DNA of 64,000 nt from Anaerovirgula multivorans (GCF_900188145.1 NZ_FZOJ01000021.1:1-64000); one strand, 5' to 3'. Positions 26,555 through 36,600 are shown, counted from the first letter of the stretch. Made by a program: numbers and translations. The notes: generated from the sequence alone by a model not told the origin.

Positions 26555-27994
26555 TTGAAGGAAAGAAATGGATTAATAAATATAACCATATATAATCCCT
26601 ATGATAAAAAAATAATAATAAAACCATTAGAGGAGTTAGTTAAAGAGTTGGTGGCCTACAGTATGCCGCTAACTTTTCATATAGAGGCCCTGAAATGTCA
26701 AAGCATTATTATGAGAACTGTAGTAGCTAAAAAATTAAAGCTATTCGATGCTAAAGAAATAAAAGATCAACCTGATGTAGATATTTCATTAGAGGAGTTT
26801 CAAGGATGCATCCCTCTAGAGGAATATCGAGATACTTGGGGCCAACAATATGAAAACTATATGAGAATCTTAAAAAAAGCTGTTGATGACACCAAAAAAA
26901 TCATTATCTTTTTCAAGGGTAAACCAATAGATGCTAGATTTCATATGGTTTGTGGTGGTGCTACTGAAAACAGTGAAAATGTCGATGGAAACATTGTTCA
27001 ATATCTACGGAAGGTATTGTGCAGTTATTGTGAAGATACACCCTATTCCTTTAACTATAAAGACATATCTATACAAGACATTCAAGGCAGGCTAGGTGTG
27101 CAGTTTATGAAGGGGAATTCCATAAAAAATATGGAAATACAAAATATGTTTTATGATATCGATAGGGATGAAGAGGGAAGAGTCATAAAATTAAAAGTAG
27201 CAGGAAAGGAGTTTGAAGGAAAAGATTTAATGAAACTACTGGAATTAAACTCAACTCGTTTCAGTTGGAGGCCTGAAAAAATTCGGTTTTTTACCACTGG
27301 TAAAGGAGATGGTGTAGGATTATGCCAGTATGGTGCTAATCAAATGGCATTAGAAGGTAAATCAGCAGAAGAAATACTAAAATATTATTATACTGGTATA
27401 AATTTAAGCGAAATTGAAATAAAGGACATGAAACAACCACTAAAAGGGAAAGCTATAATGATTGATGCAGCCCATGGAGGCGAAAAAGGGAAAGACAACA
27501 TAGGTGCCTCTGGATTAAGGGAAAAGGACATCAATTTAAATATTAGCTGTTATTTGCAGGAAAAGCTTCAGGAGCTGGGAGCAACGGTATATATGACGAG
27601 GAGGAAAGATGAATATATTCCGGTTACTGAAAGAGCCAATACTGCAAATGAAGTTTTGCCTCACTTTTTTATTAGCATTCACCAAAATTACTTTAAACAT
27701 CCTTCTATTTCTGGTACGGAAATATATTATTACAGAGGAGATGAGGAGGCTAGAAGATTAGGTGAGGAGATAATTAAAGAAATGACAGAAAGACTTTCTA
27801 CGGTGAATAGAGGTGTAAAAACAGCGGAATTTTTCTTGCTTAGAGATGTGAGGATAAGTTCTATTCATATTGAAGTTGGATATATATCAAACCCTCAGGA
27901 GGAAATTCGTTTAACACAGGAGGAATTCCAGAGAGAAGCTGCTTTAGCAATTGCTGATGGTATTACCAGATATTATGGATATTTTTATCAATAA
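26555..27994 (+). CDS. SpoIID-like lytic transglycosylase fused to N-acetylmuramoyl-L-alanine amidase
   Basis: A 479-residue cell-wall enzyme made of two domains. Residues 1-290 are SpoIID/LytB-like: HIEALKCQSIIMRT holds the catalytic glutamate region, CGGATENSENVDG and VLCSYCED the metal-site region, and GDGVGLCQYGANQMA corresponds to the usual GHGVG motif with Asp for His. Residues 305-479 are Amidase_3, with IDAAHGG, GLREKDINLNI, FISIHQNY and SIHIEVGY as Zn/catalytic motifs. The TTG start follows AGGGGG. No obvious signal peptide is present. A role in spore or septal peptidoglycan is inferred. Confidence 0.85.
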   Translation: MKERNGLINITIYNPYDKKIIIKPLEELVKELVAYSMPLTFHIEALKCQSIIMRTVVAKKLKLFDAKEIKDQPDVDISLEEFQGCIPLEEYRDTWGQQYENYMRILKKAVDDTKKIIIFFKGKPIDARFHMVCGGATENSENVDGNIVQYLRKVLCSYCEDTPYSFNYKDISIQDIQGRLGVQFMKGNSIKNMEIQNMFYDIDRDEEGRVIKLKVAGKEFEGKDLMKLLELNSTRFSWRPEKIRFFTTGKGDGVGLCQYGANQMALEGKSAEEILKYYYTGINLSEIEIKDMKQPLKGKAIMIDAAHGGEKGKDNIGASGLREKDINLNISCYLQEKLQELGATVYMTRRKDEYIPVTERANTANEVLPHFFISIHQNYFKHPSISGTEIYYYRGDEEARRLGEEIIKEMTERLSTVNRGVKTAEFFLLRDVRISSIHIEVGYISNPQEEIRLTQEEFQREAALAIADGITRYYGYFYQ

Positions 27995-28102
27995 AGTTGT
28001 TTGCAGAAATTGCATATTCTTGTAACATTACAAAAATCTCAAAGAGTTTTTGTAAAAAATTCTAGAAAAAAAATATTTTTTAAAAAATCTAATAAAGAAT
28101 AA

Positions 28103-28132
28103 TTGACAACCTAGGTAGAAACATTGTATAAT
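28103..28132 (+). promoter_or_regulatory. Promoter P1 of veg
   Basis: TTGACA (28103-28108), an 18-nt spacer and TATAAT (28127-28132): both hexamers are perfect consensus. Confidence 0.75.
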
Positions 28133-28147
28133 ATTTTGTTAAAGCAA

Positions 28148-28176
28148 TTGACAACCTTCTCGAATTATGATATCAT
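28148..28176 (+). promoter_or_regulatory. Promoter P2 of veg
   Basis: TTGACA (28148-28153), a 17-nt spacer and TATCAT (28171-28176). The string AATTGACAACCT is shared with P1 45 bp upstream, suggesting a duplicated promoter. Confidence 0.65.
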
Positions 28177-28210
28177 ATATGTTGTTAGAGATGTGAAAGA
28201 AGGTGATGGT

Positions 28211-28477
28211 TTGGCAGATAAAAATACCTTAAATGAAATAAGAAAGAATATTGAAGGCTATGTAGGACAACAGGTTACTCTTAAGGCCAACAAAGGTCGT
28301 AAAAGAACAATGATTCGTGAGGGTGTTTTAGAAAACACCTATCCTAGTATTTTCGTAGTGAGAATCAATGGAGACTATAATTCAGTTAGAAGAGTATCCT
28401 ACAGCTATTCCGATATTCTTACAGAAGCAGTGGAAGTCACCGTATGTAAAGACAATCATCAGATAAAAGTAAGCTAA
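28211..28477 (+). CDS. veg: Veg family protein
   Basis: An 88-residue basic protein, close to the length of Bacillus Veg, which stimulates biofilm genes. The TTG start at 28211 follows AAGAAGGTGATG. Conserved text includes NIEGYVGQQVTLKANKGRKR and ENTYPSIFVV. The tandem consensus promoters fit the very strong expression known for veg. An upstream in-frame start at 28124 overlaps the promoters and is rejected. Confidence 0.92.
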   Translation: MADKNTLNEIRKNIEGYVGQQVTLKANKGRKRTMIREGVLENTYPSIFVVRINGDYNSVRRVSYSYSDILTEAVEVTVCKDNHQIKVS

Positions 28478-28509
28478 AAAAAACCACCTAGACATTAGGT
28501 GGTTTTTTT
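28476..28509 (+). terminator. Terminator of veg
   Basis: AAACCACCTA pairs with TAGGTGGTTT, followed by a T run. From here to 28906 no gene is seen, only the palindrome at 28680. Confidence 0.85.
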
Positions 28510-28679
28510 CTATGAGAAAATTTTAATTTTTTTAATAAATATTAAGAGTTTTTGGAAGTTTAAGCTTTAATCCGAACCTTGATGATTTTTTATTAAAATA
28601 CATTGACCTTATCTTCCTTAATTAAAATACTGTAATAGAAGAAATTTTCCAGCGAAAAAACTGAAGTACAAAGATGAAT

Positions 28680-28702
28680 TTTTATACATACAATGTATAA
28701 AA
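28680..28702. promoter_or_regulatory. 10-bp perfect palindrome upstream of arcA, candidate operator
   Basis: TTTTATACAT and ATGTATAAAA are separated by ACA, 205 bp upstream of arcA. The overlapping TGAATTTTTATACATA resembles an ArgR/AhrC box. Arginine regulation is inferred from the downstream pathway; other regulators are possible. Confidence 0.45.
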
Positions 28703-28906
28703 TGAGCAAGAACATTGAAAATAAGCCGCTTGATTTATGTATAAAAGAAAGTTATACTATTATTAAAGAAGATCTTTTTTAAAAATTCTGTTAAAATTCT
28801 GAAGGTTGGAATTCTTCGGATACACTAAGTCTATAATAATCTACAGAAATATTAAAGTTATTTCTATTGATGCATAAATCATAAATAAAGAAGGGGGATG
28901 GTTAAA

Positions 28907-30121
28907 ATGACAGAAGGGTTTTTGAACATTAACTCTGAGATAGGCAAGTTAAAAGCAGTTCTTCTACACAGACCTGGGAAGGAATTAGAAAGGTTAACGC
29001 CTCAATATCTACAGGAACTGTTGTTTGATGATATACCTTGGCTAAAAAAAATGAGGGAAGAACATAATAAATTTGCAAAGGTGATGAAAGATCGAGGCTG
29101 TAATGTATATTATTATGAGGAATTATTAGAAGAAATTTTAGTAGATAAGGATGTAAAAGAAAATTTTGTTAAGGACTTGGTAAAAAATTGCAACATTGAC
29201 AATGGTGAATTTGAAGGAACTTTGATTCAGTTTTTGCTTGCAAAAAATAGCAAAGATTTAGTAGAGATTGCAATTGTAGGCTTGCATAAAAAAGACTTTC
29301 CAGATATAGATAGGGAACTGCATCTAGTAGATTATATTAGAGTGGATTATCCCTTTTATATAAATCCTCTACCTAATCTATATTTCACAAGAGATATTGG
29401 AGCTACTATAGGACAAGGACTTTCTATTAATAAAATGAAAACCCCAGCAAGAGATAGAGAAACTATGTTTCTGAAATATATCTACCAGTATAATCCCCTT
29501 TTTAAAGGTGAAAGCACTCCCCTCTGGTATGACTATAAGGAAACCCACAGCATAGAAGGAGGAGATATATTAGTATTAAGTGATAAGGTGGTGGCTATTG
29601 GCTGCAGTGAGAGAACTTCTGCCGCTGCCATAGAAACGATTTCCCAAAGATTGTTTAGAGAAGGTAATATAGAAAAGGTAATCGCAGTGGAAATCCCTTT
29701 TACTCGAGCTTATATGCATTTAGATACTGTTTTCACTATGATTGATTATGACAAGTTTACGATTTATCCTGGTGTAGAGGATATGGTGAGGGCCTATGAG
29801 TTAACGATTGGAAAGACAACCCCTAGGGTAAAACCTAAGGAAAATCTAAAGGATGCCCTAAAAACTGCGTTAGGTCTTCCAAGCGTGGCATTTATCCAAA
29901 GTGGGGGTGGAGATGAGATTACCGCTGCTAGAGAACAATGGAATGATAGTACAAATACACTGGCTATTGCACCAGGAGTGGTTATAACTTATGATAGAAA
30001 TGAGGCCTCTAATGCAACCCTTAGAAAGAATGGTATAGAAGTAATCGAAATTGAGGGATCGGAGCTAGTAAGAGGTAGGGGAGGCCCTAGATGTATGTCA
30101 ATGCCCCTAATAAGGGAATAA
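28907..30121 (+). CDS. arcA: Arginine deiminase
   Basis: Hydrolyses arginine to citrulline and ammonia, the first step of the ADI pathway. The ATG at 28907 follows AAGGGGGAT at a 9-nt spacing and gives 404 residues. Active-site features are FTRDIGAT, EGGDILVL, HLDTVFTMI and the C-terminal nucleophile in RGGPRCMSMP. It is followed by ornithine carbamoyltransferase and carbamate kinase genes in the canonical order, yielding ATP anaerobically. Confidence 0.96.
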   Translation: MTEGFLNINSEIGKLKAVLLHRPGKELERLTPQYLQELLFDDIPWLKKMREEHNKFAKVMKDRGCNVYYYEELLEEILVDKDVKENFVKDLVKNCNIDNGEFEGTLIQFLLAKNSKDLVEIAIVGLHKKDFPDIDRELHLVDYIRVDYPFYINPLPNLYFTRDIGATIGQGLSINKMKTPARDRETMFLKYIYQYNPLFKGESTPLWYDYKETHSIEGGDILVLSDKVVAIGCSERTSAAAIETISQRLFREGNIEKVIAVEIPFTRAYMHLDTVFTMIDYDKFTIYPGVEDMVRAYELTIGKTTPRVKPKENLKDALKTALGLPSVAFIQSGGGDEITAAREQWNDSTNTLAIAPGVVITYDRNEASNATLRKNGIEVIEIEGSELVRGRGGPRCMSMPLIRE

Positions 30122-30157
30122 ACTTAATAAATAATTAATTTTAAGGAGGAAAAATTT

Positions 30158-31153
30158 ATGCCAGTTAATTTGAAAGGAAGAAATTTTTTAACCCTAAAAC
30201 ATTTCACACCACAAGAAATCCGTTATTTACTAGATTTATCTAGAGATTTAAAGACAAAAAAAAGAATGGGCGTTAAGGGTAATCTACTTGAAGGAAAGAA
30301 TATCGTATTATTATTTGAAAAATCCTCTACAAGAACAAGATGTGCCTTCGAAGTAGCTGCTTATGATGAAGGAGCTCATGTTACCTTTTTAGGTTCCAGT
30401 GACTCTCAAATGGGAAAAAAAGAGTCTCTCGAGGATACCGCTAAGGTGTTAGGAAGATATTATGATGGTATCGAGTTTAGGGGCTTCAAACAAGAAACAG
30501 TGGAGATACTAGCAAACCATGCGGGTGTGCCAGTATGGAACGGATTAACAGACCTTTATCATCCGACTCAGATATTAGCTGACCTATTAACCATCAGTGA
30601 ACACGTGGCAAAGCCATTAAATAAAGTGAAATTTGTCTATGTTGGAGATGCTAGAAACAACATGGGTAACTCCTTAATGATTGGTGCAGCTAAGATGGGC
30701 ATGGACTTTAGGGCAGTAGCACCTAAGGAATTATTTCCATCGGAAGAATTAGTTGCTGAGATGAGGAAAATAGCAAAGGAAACAGGAGCAAAAATTACAT
30801 TAACGGAAGACATCGCTGAAGGTGTAAAGAATGCTGATGTGATCTATACCGATGTATGGGTATCCATGGGAGAAGAAGATCAATTTGAAGAGAGGATTAA
30901 ACAATTATCTCCATATCAAGTAAATATGGAGATGATGAAGGCTACAGGAAATCCTGATGTAATCTTCATGCATTGTTTACCTGCCTTCCATGATCTAGAA
31001 ACAAAGGTAGGAAAAGAAATCCATGAGAAATTTGGTTTGAAGGAAATGGAAGTAACAGATGAAGTCTTTCGAAGTAAACATTCCGTTGTTTTTGATGAAG
31101 CAGAAAATAGAATGCATACGATTAAAGCTGTGATAGTAGCAACCATTTCGTAA
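30158..31153 (+). CDS. arcB: Ornithine carbamoyltransferase (catabolic)
   Basis: A 331-residue enzyme splitting citrulline into ornithine and carbamoyl phosphate in this pathway. The carbamoyl-phosphate loop is [11 protein letters not shown] (about residue 55), and [10 protein letters not shown] (about 270) is the ornithine/catalytic motif. AAGGAGG precedes the ATG. Sequence alone does not exclude the biosynthetic ArgF; the arcA-arcC neighbours make ArcB the better call. Confidence 0.93.
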   Translation: MPVNLKGRNFLTLKHFTPQEIRYLLDLSRDLKTKKRMGVKGNLLEGKNIVLLFEKSSTRTRCAFEVAAYDEGAHVTFLGSSDSQMGKKESLEDTAKVLGRYYDGIEFRGFKQETVEILANHAGVPVWNGLTDLYHPTQILADLLTISEHVAKPLNKVKFVYVGDARNNMGNSLMIGAAKMGMDFRAVAPKELFPSEELVAEMRKIAKETGAKITLTEDIAEGVKNADVIYTDVWVSMGEEDQFEERIKQLSPYQVNMEMMKATGNPDVIFMHCLPAFHDLETKVGKEIHEKFGLKEMEVTDEVFRSKHSVVFDEAENRMHTIKAVIVATIS

Positions 31154-31176
31154 TAATTATTAAAGGAGGACATAGG

Positions 31177-32139
31177 ATGGCACAACAAAAGACCAGAATT
31201 GTATTGGCACTCGGAGGCAATGCCCTTCAGGCAGATTCTAAGGATACGAGAGCAGAGTCTCAGCTTGTAACCGCTAAGGAAACAGCGAAACCCATCGTAG
31301 ACTTAATACAAGAGGGTCATGAAGTAATTATCGCCCATGGGAACGGACCTCAGGTAGGTCAAATGATAGCTACTTATGAAACGGCTGCCCAAGCCAATGC
31401 AAATATACCAGTAATGCCCTTCCCCGAGTGCGGCGCAATGAGCCAAGGCTACATAGGATATCATTTGCAGCAGGCAATTCGCCAAGAGATGATTGCTAGA
31501 GGTATGGAAAAAAATGTTGCAACGATTGTAACTCAAGTAGTAGTAGATAAAAGTGATCCTGGCTTTCGAAATCCAACAAAACCAGTAGGCTCTTTTTTCA
31601 CAGAAGAGGATGCTAAAAAATTAATGGCGGAAAAGGGCTATACCATGAAGGAGGATGCCGGTAGAGGATGGCGAAGAGTTGTAGCTTCTCCAGAACCCAT
31701 AGATGTGGTAGAGGCGCCAATCGTTAAGACCTTAGTTGAAGCTGGACATGTGGTGATCACTGTTGGTGGAGGCGGTGTACCAGTGATTAATACAGGTAAA
31801 GGGGTGCTAGAAGGTGTACCAGCCGTAATAGATAAGGATTTTGCTTCTGAAAAGATAGCAGAAATGCTGGATGCTGATTACTTAATTATCTTGACAGCAG
31901 TAGAAAAGGTAGCGATTCACTTTAACAGCCCCCAGCAAAAGGAATTGGACACTATGACAGTTAAAGAAGCACAGCAATATATCGGAGAAGGACACTTTGC
32001 ACCAGGCTCTATGCTTCCAAAGGTAAAGGCAGCTTTAAAGTTTGTGGAATCAAAGGATGGAAGACGGGCTCTTATTACCTCCTTAGAAAAAGCAAAGGAA
32101 GGAATAGCAGGAAAAACAGGAACGGTATTAACCAAATAA
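31177..32139 (+). CDS. arcC: Carbamate kinase
   Basis: A 320-residue amino-acid-kinase-fold enzyme transferring phosphate from carbamoyl phosphate to ADP. LALGGNALQ (about residue 10), AHGNGPQVGQM (about 50) and VGGGGVPV (about 212) mark the fold. AAAGGAGG is upstream. It is the last gene of arcABC and ends before a terminator. No arginine/ornithine antiporter lies adjacent. Confidence 0.95.
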   Translation: MAQQKTRIVLALGGNALQADSKDTRAESQLVTAKETAKPIVDLIQEGHEVIIAHGNGPQVGQMIATYETAAQANANIPVMPFPECGAMSQGYIGYHLQQAIRQEMIARGMEKNVATIVTQVVVDKSDPGFRNPTKPVGSFFTEEDAKKLMAEKGYTMKEDAGRGWRRVVASPEPIDVVEAPIVKTLVEAGHVVITVGGGGVPVINTGKGVLEGVPAVIDKDFASEKIAEMLDADYLIILTAVEKVAIHFNSPQQKELDTMTVKEAQQYIGEGHFAPGSMLPKVKAALKFVESKDGRRALITSLEKAKEGIAGKTGTVLTK

Positions 32140-32143
32140 TGTA

Positions 32144-32172
32144 AAGAGACGGATGGATTTCCGTCTTTTTTT
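32144..32172 (+). terminator. Terminator of arcABC
   Basis: AGACGG pairs with CCGTCT, followed by seven Ts. Confidence 0.85.
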
Positions 32173-32302
32173 AATGTATAGGAAATATAGAGCCACATAT
32201 CTATATTAAAAATAAATATAATAAATAAATGAAACTTTTTAAGGTAATTTTACGTCTAATATAAGAGGTAGATTTTGCCTAATATGGAAAGGATGTGTTT
32301 AA

Positions 32303-34672
32303 ATGAGATTTAAAAAAACCATAGGCTGTCTAATGGTAGGGGGAATGTTATTTTCTAATGCTGGTTTTGTCTTTGGAAATGTTAGCGTTGCAACTACACA
32401 GGCAGTAAGGGTGGTGGAAGAGGCGGTAGCTTATCAAGTGACAAGTCATAATAATGCATCAGAAATAGCTTCTATTGGTGAAGGTGCAAATATGACAGAA
32501 ACAGAGGTGCTGAGTTTAGCAGCTGAATATGCAAAAACTTATTTTCAAGTGGATGTTGAAGGAGAAGGACAAAGCTTTAATAACAATATCAGCTATCGTG
32601 AGGACTGGAATCAAACTGGGAAGTATGTATGGCAAATAAGCTTTTCAAGACATGGTCGAAATCAGTATTTAAATATTAATGTTACCATTAGCGATGAAGA
32701 TGGTAAATTAATGGAACTGAGAAAATATGGTGAGGATGAAAACCCTGAAAACCAAATTGCCAGATACACACAAGAAGAAGCAGAGGAAATTGCTCATCAA
32801 TTTTTATTAAAGGTCAATCAAGATATCTTAAATCAGCTTATACTAGATCCAAGCTATAATGATATGTATTATTATAGTGACAACAGTAATGGACTCTACC
32901 CTAGAGAATACTACGTTCATTATACAAGACAAAAAAATGGAATCCCTGTTATACAGGATGGCGTACAAATTGGAGTAAATAGTGGAACTGGAGAAGTTGC
33001 CTCCTATAGCTTTAACTGGAGAGAAGAATCCATTCCACAAAGTAAGGCTTCTATCACCCCAGAAGAAGCTAGCAAGCTATTCAAAGATAATCTACAGTTG
33101 CAGCTAGCATATTTACCTGCTAGAGATAGGAGCAGTGGGAGAGAAATAGTGGAGGACGTAAAACTGGTATATACTCCAGATTATCAGGGCGGTATATGGA
33201 TAGATGCAGTAACTGGAAAAACGGTTAACTACACAGGAGTATCTTCTGAGGAGGAAAAAACCCTTGATGTATCAGATAGAGAAAAAGCAGCATTTGAAAA
33301 CTTAAAGACCACAAGAGAAATTCACACCAAAGAAATCAGCAGGGAAAAAGCAGTGGCATTAGCAACTCAATTGCTAGAAAAGCTTTATGGTGATGCAACG
33401 ATAAAAATAGAATCTGTTAACTATAATTCAAATAATTACTACGGAGATGCCAGCAGAAGAAAAACATGGAATATCAACTTCAACCTGGATAATGACCGCT
33501 ATGGAGGTGGAAATTTAACCATTGATGCCTTAACAGAAGAAATAATCCAAGTGAACAATTACAACTGGAGAATGCGGGAAATGATGATGTCTCAAGAATT
33601 TGAGCCAACAGTTGAATGGGAGGATGCTTATTATAAGGCAATAGAAGTATTAAAGCTGATCTATCCAGAAAAGTTGAAGCAGCTTGATTTACAGCAAACC
33701 TATCGAGAGAATACTCATTATTATAATGACCAAAAAGTGATTAATCCTGAGTATTATTTCAATTTTGCTAGAAGAGAAAATGGTATTGTTTTTAGTGGAA
33801 ATCAGATCAATGTTTCTATTGACAGCACAACAGGTAATCTACAAGACGTCTATTTCAGATGGAATGATATGAAGCTTCCTGAACAAAAGAATCTCATAGA
33901 AGAGGAAGCAGCAATAGACTTATTGACCCAGCAATCGGAAGCAAAATTATCCTATAGTAGAATACCTGTGATAGGCAGTGCTGAGGAAGGTGAAGTAAAA
34001 CTAGTTTATGTGAATCGTCCAAAGAGTGTTGTACAATATAATTATATTGATGCCCACACTGGTACACTACTGGATTGGAATGGGCAAGAAATACAGCTAA
34101 AGGATGGCAAAGTAGAGACAGTAGAGGAAAACTTAAAAGGACATTGGGCAGAACGGGAATTAAAAATCATGAATTCTAACGGTGTCATTGATTTACAAAA
34201 ACAAGATTTGAAGGATCCAGTCATTAAAAATGAAATTGTAGAAATGATGGTTAAAGCTATGGGTTATTGGTACTATAGTGGCGAAGAACCTGTAGAACTG
34301 AAATTTACTGATGTAAATATTAATGATGAATATTATGAATACATACAGACAGCAGTCATGCAAAAGTTTATTGAAAATGAGGCAGTTCCCTTTAACGGAT
34401 ATGAGACTATATCCAAGGAAGAATTTGCACAAATACTAGTGAAAATGACACCACTGGAAAAGGCAGCTGTTGTCAAGGATATTTACAATCTTCCAGTAAA
34501 AGATGCTGAAGAAATTCATCCTGACAGATTGGGAGCAGTGGCATTGATGTATGGATTAGACATTCTTAAGGGAGAAGAAGATGGTTATCAACCTAAGGAG
34601 AATGTGACCCTGGAAGAAGTAGCAGTAGGGGTTTACCGTACATTTAAATTATTTGGAAGAAATCGTTGGTAG
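32303..34672 (+). CDS. Exported YcdB/PepSY-like repeat protein with S-layer homology domains
   Basis: A 789-residue secreted protein. The signal peptide (about 1-25) ends near NAGFVFG. Two homologous YcdB/YcdC-type blocks follow (about 60-330 and 345-600), each with PepSY-like units ending in phrases such as LVYTPDYQGGIWIDAVTGK and LVYVNRPKSVVQYNYIDAHT. The last 170 residues hold three SLH-like repeats starting LKGHWAERELKIM, which would bind it to the cell wall. The ATG follows GGAAAGGATG. The exact role is unknown; protease inhibition is a family-level guess. Confidence 0.82.
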   Translation: MRFKKTIGCLMVGGMLFSNAGFVFGNVSVATTQAVRVVEEAVAYQVTSHNNASEIASIGEGANMTETEVLSLAAEYAKTYFQVDVEGEGQSFNNNISYREDWNQTGKYVWQISFSRHGRNQYLNINVTISDEDGKLMELRKYGEDENPENQIARYTQEEAEEIAHQFLLKVNQDILNQLILDPSYNDMYYYSDNSNGLYPREYYVHYTRQKNGIPVIQDGVQIGVNSGTGEVASYSFNWREESIPQSKASITPEEASKLFKDNLQLQLAYLPARDRSSGREIVEDVKLVYTPDYQGGIWIDAVTGKTVNYTGVSSEEEKTLDVSDREKAAFENLKTTREIHTKEISREKAVALATQLLEKLYGDATIKIESVNYNSNNYYGDASRRKTWNINFNLDNDRYGGGNLTIDALTEEIIQVNNYNWRMREMMMSQEFEPTVEWEDAYYKAIEVLKLIYPEKLKQLDLQQTYRENTHYYNDQKVINPEYYFNFARRENGIVFSGNQINVSIDSTTGNLQDVYFRWNDMKLPEQKNLIEEEAAIDLLTQQSEAKLSYSRIPVIGSAEEGEVKLVYVNRPKSVVQYNYIDAHTGTLLDWNGQEIQLKDGKVETVEENLKGHWAERELKIMNSNGVIDLQKQDLKDPVIKNEIVEMMVKAMGYWYYSGEEPVELKFTDVNINDEYYEYIQTAVMQKFIENEAVPFNGYETISKEEFAQILVKMTPLEKAAVVKDIYNLPVKDAEEIHPDRLGAVALMYGLDILKGEEDGYQPKENVTLEEVAVGVYRTFKLFGRNRW

Positions 34673-34697
34673 CTAATAGAAAAGAATTCAAGTAAAA

Positions 34698-34733
34698 GAA
34701 GTGAAAATCTTATTTTTCACTTCTTTTTTTTAT
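34698..34733 (+). terminator. Terminator of the SLH protein gene
   Basis: AGAAGTGAAAA pairs with TTTTCACTTCT, then a T run. Confidence 0.88.
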
Positions 34734-34874
34734 GGCATCAACATATATATAGTAGAGAAAAAATGGACAGAAGGAGAATTTGACAAACTTTCTAACATAT
34801 TTTATGGAATCACAAATAAGATATAGTAGGAGTTTAAATTTCAATATTAATGATAAATGAGAGGTGAGAGAAAA

Positions 34875-36449
34875 ATGGCGGTTGAGCTAATGAAGGATTT
34901 ACTGAAGGTAGACCGATTGGTAGGAGAAAATACTGTTCAAGCCATTATAGAAGGGGATATACTAGCCCCTGATACAAAGCCAGATATTACAAGAGTTGTG
35001 GCGGTAGATGGCAATATACAAGTGAGCAAAAAAGAAACACAAGACAATAAAATCCTTGTAGAGGGGGTTATTCAATTCAAGGTATTGTATGCCTCTGAAA
35101 AAGGAGAAGAACCATTATACAGTATAGATAGCAGTACTGATTTTAAACAAAGCATTGAAATTGAAGGGTTAACTTCCCCAATGAAAAGTGAAATAGCGGC
35201 AGAAATCGAACATATAGACTTCAGCTTAAATAATGAAAGGAAAATAGGTGTAAAGGCTGTCATCAATATGGCAGCAAAGGGTGTGCAAGAAGTACAAGTA
35301 GAGATTACTAAGGATTTAGAAGGGATGGAGGATATAGAAGTATTACGAGAAACCCTCCAATATACCGACATCATTGGCACAAATGCTTCCGATACGCTAG
35401 TAAAGGATGCCTTTGAACTAGAAGAAGGAGTGCCAGAAATGAAGGAAGTATTAAAATGGTCAGCCATTCCAGTAGAAAAGGAAACAAAGATCACTGATGG
35501 CAAGGTAATTATAGGGGGCAGTGTTTTATTAGAGGTATTATACATAGGGGAAGATGAGGAAAGCCCTCTAAACATTGTTAAAAAGGAAATGCCTTTTACA
35601 CATTTCATTGAGATTCCTGAAGCTTACAGCGATATGGAATATAAGCTAAAGATGAAAATCGATGAAGTATTTACCGATATCAAGGAAAATGCTGATGGTG
35701 AGAAGAAAATTTTAGAGGTAGAAGGGATCGTTCACATCGAAGCAGTAGTTATGGAAAGTCAAAAACGAGAAGTTGTAGTAGATGCCTATTCCCCAACCAA
35801 ACCATTAAATATACAAAAAAGCAAGGTAGAGGTAAAGGAAAATCTAGGGATCCATCGTTCTCAAGTGTTATTGAGAGAAACCCTTGACCTTCCAAGCAAT
35901 AATCCACCAATGGCACAGATTTTTTCTATCAATGCAAAACCGATTGTGACTGACTATAATCTTATGGAAAACAAAGTTGTTATAGAAGGGGTATTGGAGA
36001 CCACAGTAATCTATACTTCTCAAGAAGGGTTACAGCCTATCTATAGTTATATGCAGGAGATTCCTTTTAGACATCATGTTGAGATTGAAGGAGTACAAAA
36101 CCAAATGGAGATAGATATTGAACTTCTAGTACAGGAGCTAGACTATAGTCGAATTAATGAAGAACAGGTGGAAGTAAGAATGAACATAAGCACTACCTGT
36201 GAAGCCTATTCTTTAAAATCTATGGATGTAATCTCTGATGTAGAAGAGATGGAGGAAGTCGAAGATATATCAAAACGACCAAGCTTAACGATCTATTTCT
36301 TCCAAGAGGGAGATTCTTTATGGAAAATTGCTAAAAAATATTATACAACAGTACAACATATTATGGAGAGCAATGAAATAGAAAGGCCCGAAGATGTAAA
36401 GCCTGGAGATCAAATTATTATTGAGAAGGTATATAGTTTCAAATTCTAA
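34875..36449 (+). CDS. sipL: SipL-like spore coat morphogenesis protein (DUF3794 repeats plus LysM)
   Basis: A 524-residue soluble protein with several DUF3794/SPOCS modules (about 30-150, 175-300, 335-450) and a C-terminal LysM (about 475-520, FFQEGDSLWKIAKKYYTT). This is the architecture of Clostridioides SipL, which binds SpoIVA through LysM and guides coat assembly around the forespore. Repeats share patterns such as IEGVLETTVIYTSQEGLQPI. The ATG at 34875 follows GAGAGGTGAGAG. Expression in the mother cell is expected from the family, and no promoter was resolved. Confidence 0.88.
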   Translation: MAVELMKDLLKVDRLVGENTVQAIIEGDILAPDTKPDITRVVAVDGNIQVSKKETQDNKILVEGVIQFKVLYASEKGEEPLYSIDSSTDFKQSIEIEGLTSPMKSEIAAEIEHIDFSLNNERKIGVKAVINMAAKGVQEVQVEITKDLEGMEDIEVLRETLQYTDIIGTNASDTLVKDAFELEEGVPEMKEVLKWSAIPVEKETKITDGKVIIGGSVLLEVLYIGEDEESPLNIVKKEMPFTHFIEIPEAYSDMEYKLKMKIDEVFTDIKENADGEKKILEVEGIVHIEAVVMESQKREVVVDAYSPTKPLNIQKSKVEVKENLGIHRSQVLLRETLDLPSNNPPMAQIFSINAKPIVTDYNLMENKVVIEGVLETTVIYTSQEGLQPIYSYMQEIPFRHHVEIEGVQNQMEIDIELLVQELDYSRINEEQVEVRMNISTTCEAYSLKSMDVISDVEEMEEVEDISKRPSLTIYFFQEGDSLWKIAKKYYTTVQHIMESNEIERPEDVKPGDQIIIEKVYSFKF

Positions 36450-36600
36450 GGTTTAGACCACGGTTTTAACACCTGCAGTCACACTGCTGAAAATCATTAT
36501 CTTTTTTATTGCTTCAAAAACTCAGCACCCTTACGTATCCCTGAATACGCTGTGGTGACTGGGTTTTCTTACGTTTTGGACCTGAAGATGTTTAGATAAT
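36450..36600. other. Structured intergenic palindrome between sipL and ispE
   Basis: A roughly 145-bp imperfect palindrome. CAGTCAC (36475-36481) can pair with GTGACTG, GCTGA with TCAGC, and a separate CGTAT/ATACG hairpin sits near 36535-36548. There is no reading frame and no T-tract. It may be a terminator, a repeat relic or a structured RNA. No second copy was found in the window. Confidence 0.35.
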
